A stretch of 51,222 nucleotides of DNA. It comes from a bacterium (lineage in GTDB: Bacteria > Patescibacteriota > Minisyncoccia > UBA6257 > 2-01-FULL-56-20). The notes beneath the pieces were generated by a model that was given only the letters and a program-made list of their open reading frames with translations, ran no database searches and was not told the origin of the DNA. This document shows, piece after piece, positions 36,465 through 45,000 of this stretch (position 1 is its first letter; every line of letters begins with the position of its first letter). Both the position numbers and the translations under genes were made by a program. The DNA lies in the NCBI GenBank assembly GCA_021827685.1, contig JAKAUM010000004.1:1-51222 (forward strand), read 5' to 3'.

Positions 36465-38318
36465 ATGGAACTCCGCAATATCGCCATCATCGCCCATGTC
36501 GATCATGGGAAAACGACGCTTGTTGACGCGCTCCTTAAGCAGAGCTCGAACTTTAAATTGAAAACGGGAGCGGCGACCGAGCTTATCATGGACTCGAATG
36601 AGCTCGAGCGCGAGCGCGGAATCACGATTTTTTCAAAGAACGCGTCGGTAACGTACCATGGCGTGAAGATCAACATCGTAGACACGCCGGGCCATGCGGA
36701 TTTCGGGGGAGAAGTTGAGCGCATCATGCGCATGGTGGACGGCGTCCTGCTCCTTGTGGATGCCAAAGAAGGCCCCATGCCGCAGACGAAATTCGTCCTC
36801 CGAAAGGCGATCCAGGCGGGCCATAAAGTAATCGTGGTAATCAATAAAATCGACAAGCCGGATGCGCGGCCGGAATGGGCTTTGAACGCCACGTACGATC
36901 TTTTCTTTGAACTGGATGCGACGGAGGAGCAAATCGAATTCCCCGTGATCTATGCCGCCGCGCGGGAGGGAAAGGCGGGGGCGGCAAAAGACCTCTCGGC
37001 GATGAAGGATATCGAGCCGATTTTCGAAGCAATCGTGCGCCATATCCCGGCCCCGGAGAAACCGAAGCGGGCGCCCGGCGAGGAAGACCTCCTGCAATTC
37101 TTAACCGTGAACCTCGCCTATGACAATTACAAGGGCAAAATCGCCGTCGGCCGCCTCTATAGCGGCACGCTTCGGAAGGGCGCGACCGTCGCGCGCGTGG
37201 CGCGCGACGGCACGGTCACGAAAGAAGAGCTCACGGCCATCATGCTCTTCGACGGGCTGGGCCGCATGGATGCGGAACGCGCCGAAGCGGGGGATATCGC
37301 GGCCATCGCGGGCATTCCGGACATCACGATAGGGGAGACGATCACCGATCCCGACCACCCGCTCCCGCTTCCCACGATTGCGATCGACGAACCGACGATC
37401 AAGATGACCTTCGGCATAAATACCTCGCCGCTCCGCGGCACGGAAGGAAAGTTCACGACCTCCCGCAACCTGAAAGAACGGCTCGAGAAAGAGCTTGAAA
37501 CCGATGTGGCGCTCAAGGTTGTCCCGACCGATACGACGGACAAGTGGGTCGTAGCCGGGCGCGGCGAACTCCACCTCGCGATCCTCATCGAAAAAATGCG
37601 GCGCGAGGGGTTCGAGCTCGAGGTTTCGAAGCCGCAGGTCATTTTTAAAGAAGAAAAGCTCCCGGACGGCGGCGCGCGGAAGCTCGAGCCGATGGAGCTC
37701 GTTTCCGTCGAAGTGCCGAATGAATACAGCGGCGCAGTCATAGAAATGTTCGGCAAGCGCCTCGGACAGATGAAAAATATGCGCGCGGACGACAAGGGGA
37801 TCTCATTCATGGACTTCGAAGCGCCGACGCGGGGGCTCATCGGCATCCGCAACAGGTTCCTCACCGCCACGCGCGGCACCGGCATTATGAACACGCTCTT
37901 CCTCGGTTACGAACCCTACAGGGGCGACCTCACGGCGATACCGCACGGCTCGATCGTCGCGACCCAAGCCGGCCAGTCCAACAACTACGGGCTCGTGACC
38001 GCTCAGGGCCGCGGGAAGCTCTTTATCAGCGCCGGCACCGCGGTATACGAAGGCATGGTGGTCGGGGAAAACGCGAAAGAGGGCGACGTCTTCGTCCACG
38101 TCGCGCGCGAAAGGCAGCTCACGAACTTCCGGGCGAAAAACGAAGGGCTTGCCGACCAGCTCGAAGTCCCGCTCAACCTATCGCTCGAGGACGCGCTGGA
38201 TTATATTTCCGACGACGAACTCGTGGAAGCGACGCCGCAAAATATCCGCATCAGGAAAAAATACCTCACCGAAACGGAGAGGAAGCGGGCGGGCTCCGGC
38301 GCAAAAGCGGCCGGATAG
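36465..38318 (+). CDS. typA: GTP-binding protein TypA/BipA
   Basis: MELRNIAIIAHVDHGKTTLVDALLKQS, NELERERGITIFSKNA, DTPGHADFGGEVERI, NKIDKPDARP. Confidence 0.96.
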   Translation: MELRNIAIIAHVDHGKTTLVDALLKQSSNFKLKTGAATELIMDSNELERERGITIFSKNASVTYHGVKINIVDTPGHADFGGEVERIMRMVDGVLLLVDAKEGPMPQTKFVLRKAIQAGHKVIVVINKIDKPDARPEWALNATYDLFFELDATEEQIEFPVIYAAAREGKAGAAKDLSAMKDIEPIFEAIVRHIPAPEKPKRAPGEEDLLQFLTVNLAYDNYKGKIAVGRLYSGTLRKGATVARVARDGTVTKEELTAIMLFDGLGRMDAERAEAGDIAAIAGIPDITIGETITDPDHPLPLPTIAIDEPTIKMTFGINTSPLRGTEGKFTTSRNLKERLEKELETDVALKVVPTDTTDKWVVAGRGELHLAILIEKMRREGFELEVSKPQVIFKEEKLPDGGARKLEPMELVSVEVPNEYSGAVIEMFGKRLGQMKNMRADDKGISFMDFEAPTRGLIGIRNRFLTATRGTGIMNTLFLGYEPYRGDLTAIPHGSIVATQAGQSNNYGLVTAQGRGKLFISAGTAVYEGMVVGENAKEGDVFVHVARERQLTNFRAKNEGLADQLEVPLNLSLEDALDYISDDELVEATPQNIRIRKKYLTETERKRAGSGAKAAG

Positions 38319-38335
38319 GGCAGGGGTCTGCTATT

Positions 38336-39130
38336 TTATAGATAGCCCGCTTTTTTCAGCCAAGCATCGTTTTCCCATTCCCAAAGGCGCTTTGCGCCGA
38401 GAAAGGCCTGGAAGTCATTCTGCCAATAGGGGAACTCCTGCAATTCTATTTCGCCGATGAGGGGGCCCCATGAATGCGCACAGGCGCGCATCATGGCGGC
38501 GCGGCCGTTTTTCCAGTCCACGCGCACTTTCTCGCGCCCTCCCTTTACGCGCCTCACGGCGCCGCAGCGCTCGCACCGTTGGATCTGGTCGATCCGGAGG
38601 ATCCAGCGCGTCGCGAGATTGCGGAATTGCCCTTTCAAAGCATCCATATACGCCGAGGTCTGCAGGCAATAATCGCGGTAGATCGACTGGGATGTCTTGA
38701 TGTCCAGCACGCCGAGCTGGCCGCCGATGAGGGCGATCGCGTCCACCGTTCCGGCATAGCGGTGATCGTAATTTACGATGCGGCGTTCCACCGTATCCGG
38801 CGTCACTTGAATATTGTTCCGCGACCAGAATTCCCTGAACGCCGCGACGGCGGGCGCCACTTCCGGCGGGATTTCATGGTCTTTCCCGAGAAGGAGCGCC
38901 TCGACCGCCTCATGGATCATCGTGCCCTCGCGCGCGGACTGCTCCGTGGATTCCTGGGCGGCGCGGAAACTCGCCGCCTCCGCGTAATACCGGTAGAGCG
39001 CCGGCTTCGCTTTTATCGTCACGATTTTCGTGACGCGCGGATACCATACGCCGTCGATCGTATAGCCGGATTTTTCCTTGAAGTCGTTGAGGTCTTTATA
39101 TTCGCCGAACATAGCGGGGGTTTGCTCCAT
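38336..39130 (-). CDS. PD-(D/E)XK nuclease-like protein with inserted Cys-rich segment
   Basis: GTVDAIALIGGQLGVLDIKTS...LQTSAYMDAL; internal CERC...CAH. Overlaps the murC 3' end by 35 bp. Confidence 0.75.
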   Translation of the reverse strand: MEQTPAMFGEYKDLNDFKEKSGYTIDGVWYPRVTKIVTIKAKPALYRYYAEAASFRAAQESTEQSAREGTMIHEAVEALLLGKDHEIPPEVAPAVAAFREFWSRNNIQVTPDTVERRIVNYDHRYAGTVDAIALIGGQLGVLDIKTSQSIYRDYCLQTSAYMDALKGQFRNLATRWILRIDQIQRCERCGAVRRVKGGREKVRVDWKNGRAAMMRACAHSWGPLIGEIELQEFPYWQNDFQAFLGAKRLWEWENDAWLKKAGYL

Positions 39131-40505
39131 GATACCCCGCAGTACGCGCGGCGGCAAAGAGCAGGTTCCCCGTAAGCTCGAAAATGTCGCCCGCGCCCAT
39201 CATGACGATAACCCATTCCGAAAGGGGATCGGCGAGCGTACGGATGGCGGGCCCGAGCGCGCGGGCATCGGCGAGATAAAAAAGCCGTTTCGACGGCTCG
39301 CGCCTTTGAATTGCGCGGGCGAGGGCTTCCGAATCGCGCGCGCGGCCTCCGCGGCCGCTTCCGCCGCCGTCACGCCCGTTCACCTTGTACACGGGGAGAA
39401 TGAGCACCGCGTCGGCGCCCGCGAAAGCCGTCATGAAATCGCCGAAGAGCGCATTGAGGCGCTTTATCTGGTGCGGCTGGAACACGCAAAGAATCCGCTT
39501 CCGCGGATATTTTTCGCGGAACGCGGAAAGCGTGGCCCTGATCTCGGCCGGGTGGTGCCCGTAATCGTCATAGACGGGCGCCCCGTTCCGGCCGCCGATC
39601 ATTCCGCGGTATTCCATCCGACGCCGCGCGCCGCGATATGAACCGATTGCGGCAAGCGTCTTTTTCTCAGGGATGCCGAGCGCGCGGCCGAGGGCAAGGA
39701 CCGCCGCGGCATTCGAGACGTTATGCGCGCCGGGAATTTTTATCGCGCGGCGGATTTTCCGCGCGGCCGCGCCTTTTGCGGAATACCAAACCACCTTCGC
39801 CCCTTTCCTTTTCGCAAGGATCGCGATCTTGGGACGGAGCGCGCGGAGATGCGGATCATCGCCGTTCAGGATAAGAAATCCTCCGCTCCGGATATTTCCC
39901 ATGAATCCGAGGAACGCCTTTTTCACTCCCGCGAGATTGCCGAAAACATCGAGGTGCTCGCGGTCTATATTCGTCACGACCGCGGCAAAAGGGGAATAGC
40001 GCGCAAACGCATTGCCGAATTCGTCGGCTTCGAGCGCAAGCCAGCCGCCGCGCAGGCCGCCTGCGCGGAAATTCCGATCCCCGAATTCGGGGATTGCCGC
40101 GCCGACGATGACCGTGGGGTCCATCCCGCCGCGCATCATCGCGAGCGCCGCAAGTGCGGTCGTCGTGCTCTTTCCGTGCGCGCCCGCGACCGCGACCGTC
40201 CGGTATTCTTCCGTAAGTTCCGTGATAGCCTCGGGATAGGTGAGTACCCTGATGCCGCGCCGCCGCGCCGCCTTTAACTCGGGATTATCAGCCGGAATGG
40301 CCTGGGATATAACGACCAAATCTAGGCCGCGCGGCAGGCTGGCCTTTTGGGGGCTTATTTTAGCCCTTATGCCGACTTTTTTCAGTTTAGCGAGGATCGG
40401 CTGGCGGACGGCATCCGACCCGGAGACGACCCATTTTTGGGCTTTAAGGTACTGCGCGAGAGAACTCATTCCGATACCGCCGATACCTATAAAGTAAGCC
40501 CTCAT
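39096..40505 (-). CDS. murC: UDP-N-acetylmuramate--L-alanine ligase
   Basis: YFIGIGGIGMSSLAQYL, VAGAHGKSTTTA, VVTNIDREHLDVF, DDYGHHPAEIRATL. Confidence 0.96.
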   Translation of the reverse strand: MRAYFIGIGGIGMSSLAQYLKAQKWVVSGSDAVRQPILAKLKKVGIRAKISPQKASLPRGLDLVVISQAIPADNPELKAARRRGIRVLTYPEAITELTEEYRTVAVAGAHGKSTTTALAALAMMRGGMDPTVIVGAAIPEFGDRNFRAGGLRGGWLALEADEFGNAFARYSPFAAVVTNIDREHLDVFGNLAGVKKAFLGFMGNIRSGGFLILNGDDPHLRALRPKIAILAKRKGAKVVWYSAKGAAARKIRRAIKIPGAHNVSNAAAVLALGRALGIPEKKTLAAIGSYRGARRRMEYRGMIGGRNGAPVYDDYGHHPAEIRATLSAFREKYPRKRILCVFQPHQIKRLNALFGDFMTAFAGADAVLILPVYKVNGRDGGGSGRGGRARDSEALARAIQRREPSKRLFYLADARALGPAIRTLADPLSEWVIVMMGAGDIFELTGNLLFAAARTAGYHGANPRYVRRI

Positions 40506-40540
40506 GCCTTTATCATAGGGGAAACCGCTGTTTCAGAAAA

Positions 40541-40580
40541 CCCTATATGTCGCACAATGTATATTTTGCGACATATAGGG
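40541..40580. repeat. Perfect 14-bp inverted repeat upstream of murC
   Basis: CCCTATATGTCGCA - 12 nt - TGCGACATATAGGG. Confidence 0.85.
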
Positions 40581-40590
40581 ACGCAAACCC

Positions 40591-41118
40591 TTACGCCCTT
40601 ATTATTCCCGACAGCCAGTCAACTAATTGTTTCGCCGCGCCGAGGAGCCATGAAAATATGCCGAGCGCCGCGGAAAGAAAACTCAAAATATGGAACCCGG
40701 CGATGCCATAGAGCCATGCGTCGAATTGCTGGAGGCCGTTTTGAATGGCGCCTTGCACGCCCCCTCCGTTCATCAGATTATTTCCCGACGAAAGCATATT
40801 CGGCATCGAATATGCAGGCAGGTTCGGAAGGCCGAGGCCGCTCGGCAGAACGGGCGCCGATAAGTTAAACTGCGGCGCGGCGCCGGAGCGCCCCGCCGAA
40901 CCGATGCTCTGGAAGAATTCCGTAAGCGGCGCGAGAAGCGACTGGAAATCCATGCCGGATCCTCCGGCGGACGGAACGGCATATCCCCCGTCCGGCGGAG
41001 TTCCGCCGACCGGATATGCGAATACGATTCCCGCAGGCGCGGCGGAATACCATAAAATCAGCGCGGCGGCGCCAGCGGCGGCCGTGCCGGCAAGCCAGCG
41101 GCGGCTCTCCTTCCTCAT
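40591..41118 (-). CDS. Hypothetical exported protein (175 aa)
   Basis: Basic N-terminus plus hydrophobic segment RRWLAGTAAAGAAALILWYSAAPAGIVFA, Gly/Ser/Pro-rich middle, amphipathic C-terminus. Confidence 0.5.
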   Translation of the reverse strand: MRKESRRWLAGTAAAGAAALILWYSAAPAGIVFAYPVGGTPPDGGYAVPSAGGSGMDFQSLLAPLTEFFQSIGSAGRSGAAPQFNLSAPVLPSGLGLPNLPAYSMPNMLSSGNNLMNGGGVQGAIQNGLQQFDAWLYGIAGFHILSFLSAALGIFSWLLGAAKQLVDWLSGIIRA

Positions 41119-41125
41119 ATATTAA

Positions 41126-42661
41126 TTATACCACATCAAGGGCCTTCCTGACCCTCCTTAAGGATTCTTCCTTTCCCAAAACATCCATGATTTCGACCGG
41201 GCCGGGGGATGCGCGCAGGCCGGACAGGGCGGTGCGCAGGGGCCAGAGCACCGCACCCCTTTTTCCTCCCGTTGCCGTAATGACATCCGTCACGGCCGCC
41301 GCAACGGCTTCGCGGGTGAACTCGCGGCCGTCGATTCCCGCGAGGGCGTCCGCGGCGGCGGCGAGCGCCGCGCGGGCTTCTTCCCGCAAACCGCCCTGCG
41401 GGACAAGAAGCGCGGCATCGTAATCCGGCAACGCGAAAAAGAATTTCCCGTGCTCGAGGAAATCCGCGAGCGTATCGGCGCGGGAACGCTCCACCGCGAC
41501 GAATTTGCGGAGAAATTCAGGATCGTCGGTCCGCTCCGCAAAAAGCTTTCCGGACGAGGGCATTGCACCGCCCGCGCTTCCGCCGCTCCCCTGCCCCGCG
41601 CCGCCGCCAAGCCTCGCCCGGGCGAAAAACGGTCCAAGCGCCCGGACGATCTCTTCGTCCGGCATGGTTTTCATATACTCGCGGTTCAGCCAATTGAGCT
41701 TCTGCTCGTCGAACACGGCGCCGGCCGCTTGCACGCCTGCAAGATCGAATGCTTTCGCGAGCTCGTCCGCGGGCCAAACCTCGCGGTCGCCCTTCGGATG
41801 CCATCCGAGGAATGCCAGGAAATTCACGACGGCGGCGGGCAGGTATCCCCGGCGGCGGTACGAGAGGAGCGCCGTATCGGAAAAACGCTTGGACATTTTC
41901 GAACGGTCGGCGTTCAGGATGAGCGGAATGTGCGCGTAAATGGGTTCGGCGAATCCGAGAGCCCGCTGGAAGAGAATCTGCTTCGGCGTATTCGAAAGAT
42001 GGTCTTCGCCGCGGATGACGTGCGTGATTTCCATGAGCGCGTCGTCCACGACGACCGTGAAATTATAGAGCGGCGCCGCAAGATTCTTTGCGATCACGAT
42101 ATCGCCGAAGAGCGAGGCGTCAAAAGACACCTTCCCGCGGATCATGTCGTTGAATTCCACTTTTGTCGCAGGCACCTTGAACCGGATTGCCTGCGGCGCC
42201 TGGCCTTCCGGCGGCGCCGCGAGCGAACGGCACCGGCCCCCGTACCGCGGCGGAAGCCCCTGGGAAAGAAGGGCTTCGCGCTGGGCTTCGAGTTCTTCCT
42301 TCGTGCAATAGCAATAATATGCGTCGCCTTTTGCGAGAAGCTCTTCGAGATATTTTCTATAATGCGCGCCCCTCTCGCTCTGGCGGAAAGGGCCCTCGTC
42401 CCACCCGAGGCCGAGCCACGAGAGGCCATCGATAATGTCCTTCTCGAACTCTTCTTTGGACCGCGCGGCGTCCGTGTCCTCGATGCGCAGGATGAATACG
42501 CCGCCTCGCCTGCGCGCAAAAAGCCAGTTAAAGAGCGCCGTACGGGCGCTGCCTATATGCAACGGCCCCGTCGGGCTCGGAGCGAACCGCACCCGCACTG
42601 CGCCGCCGGAGGCGCCGGGTATTGCCGATCGTTCGGACATTCCTTTCATATACATGCCCAT
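41126..42661 (-). CDS. gltX: Glutamate--tRNA ligase
   Basis: VRFAPSPTGPLHIGSARTALFNWLFAR, RIEDTD, SKMSKR; the track N-terminal extension (to 42850) is antisense artefact. Confidence 0.95.
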   Translation of the reverse strand: MGMYMKGMSERSAIPGASGGAVRVRFAPSPTGPLHIGSARTALFNWLFARRRGGVFILRIEDTDAARSKEEFEKDIIDGLSWLGLGWDEGPFRQSERGAHYRKYLEELLAKGDAYYCYCTKEELEAQREALLSQGLPPRYGGRCRSLAAPPEGQAPQAIRFKVPATKVEFNDMIRGKVSFDASLFGDIVIAKNLAAPLYNFTVVVDDALMEITHVIRGEDHLSNTPKQILFQRALGFAEPIYAHIPLILNADRSKMSKRFSDTALLSYRRRGYLPAAVVNFLAFLGWHPKGDREVWPADELAKAFDLAGVQAAGAVFDEQKLNWLNREYMKTMPDEEIVRALGPFFARARLGGGAGQGSGGSAGGAMPSSGKLFAERTDDPEFLRKFVAVERSRADTLADFLEHGKFFFALPDYDAALLVPQGGLREEARAALAAAADALAGIDGREFTREAVAAAVTDVITATGGKRGAVLWPLRTALSGLRASPGPVEIMDVLGKEESLRRVRKALDVV

Positions 42662-42725
42662 ACTACCGCAGAACGCGAGTTTTACAAGCCGGTTCCGCCC
42701 GCCGGGGCGGCTCTCATCCTTATTC

Positions 42726-43853
42726 TCAAAGGAGGGAAAGTATCCCGTTGGCGACCGTCTCCGCCGCGCCCGGAGCCGCGAACTTCGCGGCGGCGGCGGA
42801 CATTTTCGCACGCGCGCCCTCGTTGCCCAAAAGCGATCTAAGCTGATCAAGAAAGATCCTAGGCAGGAGGTTCTCCTCTTCTATCACCACCGCGGCGCCC
42901 GCTTCCGCATACGCGTAGGCGTTCGCGCGCTGATGGCCGTTCGCGGATTCCTCAAGGGGGATGAGAATCGCAGGCACGCCGAATGCGGCGAGTTCAAAAA
43001 TCGTGCCGCTCCCCGCGCGCGCGACCGCAAGATCGGCCGCCGCGAGCGCGGTGGGCATATCCTTGTCCAAAAATCCCGCCGCCTTGTAGCGGTTCTCGAA
43101 TCCGGCGTCGATCGTCGCCGCGCGCGCAAGCCGCTCGGTTTCCGCAAGGTTCGCAACGCCGGCCTGATGAAGCACCTGCGCGAGCTTGACGACCTCGCCA
43201 AGGTTCTCGAGAAGGAAGAGATTGATCCTCCGGGCGCCCTGCGACCCGCCGAGGACGAGCACTAAGGGGTCGGACTGCTTGAAGCCGAGCGATTCCTTCG
43301 CGGCGCCGTGCTCCGCGCGGAACGAAGCGAGTGCCGCGCGCACCGGATTGCCCGAAAGCTCGGTTTTCGACTGGTCGAAGTATCGCGCCGCTTCCGGAAA
43401 GCTCACGAAAATCTTCGATGCGTAGCGCCCGGAAGCACGGTTCGTTTTCCCGGGCACCGCGTCCGATTCATGGATGACGATGGGGATCCGGTAAAAATGC
43501 CCGGCGGCCACCACGGGGAAGGCGCCCGTGCCGCCCTTCGAGAAAATCACATCGGGCATGAAGAAAAAAAGCTTCCAGAGGGCCTGCAGGAAACCGATGG
43601 CGAATTTCGGCGCATCCAGGAAATTGAGCACCGACGCGTACGCGCGCATCTTCCCGGCCGCAATCGGCGCGTTCTCTACGCCGCAATTTTCAAAAAGCGT
43701 TTCATAGCCGTCGCGCGGCCCCATGCGGACAAACCGGTAAGGGACGCCCGCCTCGTTAAACTCTTTGCAAAGCGCCTCGACGACGGCAATGGCGGGGTAT
43801 GCGTGTCCCCCACTGCCCCCGCCCGCAAGCACTATTCTGATCGTGCGTTTCAT
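42726..43853 (-). CDS. murG: UDP-N-acetylglucosamine transferase MurG
   Basis: IVLAGGGSGGHAYPAIAVVEAL, HESDAVPGKTNR, VLGGSQGARRIN, ARAGSGTIFELAAFGVPAILIPL. Confidence 0.94.
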   Translation of the reverse strand: MKRTIRIVLAGGGSGGHAYPAIAVVEALCKEFNEAGVPYRFVRMGPRDGYETLFENCGVENAPIAAGKMRAYASVLNFLDAPKFAIGFLQALWKLFFFMPDVIFSKGGTGAFPVVAAGHFYRIPIVIHESDAVPGKTNRASGRYASKIFVSFPEAARYFDQSKTELSGNPVRAALASFRAEHGAAKESLGFKQSDPLVLVLGGSQGARRINLFLLENLGEVVKLAQVLHQAGVANLAETERLARAATIDAGFENRYKAAGFLDKDMPTALAAADLAVARAGSGTIFELAAFGVPAILIPLEESANGHQRANAYAYAEAGAAVVIEEENLLPRIFLDQLRSLLGNEGARAKMSAAAAKFAAPGAAETVANGILSLL

Positions 43854-43859
43854 TTCCGT

Positions 43860-44999
43860 TTAGGAATATTTTGACACGTTCAGGGAAATTCCGCTCATCG
43901 TGAGGAAAATCGCGAGCGCCGTGCCGCCATAGCTTACAAAAGGCAGGGGCACGCCCGTAAGCGGGATGAGGCCCGAAGTCGCCGCCATATTGATGAATGC
44001 CTGGAGCGCGATAACCGACCCGAAGCCGACGAGAAGGGAGCGGCCGAACTTGTCGGCGGCGCGGCGGGCAAGGAGGAACATCCTGAATGCGAATGTGGCG
44101 AAAAGGGCCACGAGCGCCACGGCCCCGATGAAACCGAGCTCCTCGGCCACGATCGCAAAGATGGAATCGTCGACGGCATCGGGAAGATAGGCGCCCTTTG
44201 AGGCCGACTGGCCGTAACCCACTCCGGTGATGCCTCCGGAACCGATGGCGATGAGCGATTGGTTCAGCTGGTAATTCAATCCCTGCGTATAGGCGCTCTG
44301 ATGGAGGAAACCGAGGATGCGCGCGCGGCGGTAAGGCGTGGCGAGGACGAGAAGGCCGATCGAAGCGATGCCGAGTACGGCGGCGAGGAGGATGTAGCGG
44401 AACGGCGCCCCGCTCATAAAGTAGACGATGAGGCCGGAGGCGATAAGGATGACTACCGTGCTCGTGGCAGGCTGGAGAAGGAGCAGTCCGCCCATGACGC
44501 CGATAATCGCGAGGAACGGGACGAATCCCGAGCGGAAATCGGTCGCGCGATTGAACTTCGCATTAGAAAGCCATGCCGAGAGGTAAATAATGAGCGCGAA
44601 TTTTGCGAATTCCGCCGGCTGGAAGCTCAAAGGCCCGAGGCGGAGCCATCGGCTTGATCCGGACGCCGCATGGCCGAGCGGCGTAAAAACGAGGACGAGC
44701 GCCGCCACGGCTACGGAGAGAAGCGGCAAGGCGACCTTTTTCCAGTGCCGGTACGGAAAGAAATAGCCGAAGATAAAACCCGCCGCGCCGAGCGAAAAAC
44801 CGTAGAGGAGCTGGTGTTCCAGATAATAATACGTATTATTGAACTGAACTTTGCCGAGGCTGGACGATGCGGAAGCGAGCATCGCGATGCCGAAAAGCGC
44901 AAGCGCCGCGATAACGGCAAAAAGAAAATAGTCGGGGGTTCGCCCGCGTGCGGGCCCCGCATGCGAATGGGCGACGGAACCGGTGCGCGCGCGGGCCAT
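43860..44999 (-). CDS. ftsW: SEDS peptidoglycan polymerase FtsW
   Basis: Multi-TM SEDS protein; RWLRLGPLSFQPAEFAKFALIIYLSAW, GGITGVGYGQSASKGAYLPDAVDDSIFAIVAEELGFIG, LPFVSYGGTAL. Confidence 0.93.
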   Translation of the reverse strand: MARARTGSVAHSHAGPARGRTPDYFLFAVIAALALFGIAMLASASSSLGKVQFNNTYYYLEHQLLYGFSLGAAGFIFGYFFPYRHWKKVALPLLSVAVAALVLVFTPLGHAASGSSRWLRLGPLSFQPAEFAKFALIIYLSAWLSNAKFNRATDFRSGFVPFLAIIGVMGGLLLLQPATSTVVILIASGLIVYFMSGAPFRYILLAAVLGIASIGLLVLATPYRRARILGFLHQSAYTQGLNYQLNQSLIAIGSGGITGVGYGQSASKGAYLPDAVDDSIFAIVAEELGFIGAVALVALFATFAFRMFLLARRAADKFGRSLLVGFGSVIALQAFINMAATSGLIPLTGVPLPFVSYGGTALAIFLTMSGISLNVSKYS

Positions 45000-45000
45000 G

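Noticed and set aside
41450-42841. 463-aa plus-strand ORF antisense to gltX
   Set aside because: Antisense artefact of high GC; gltX motifs on the minus strand are unambiguous.
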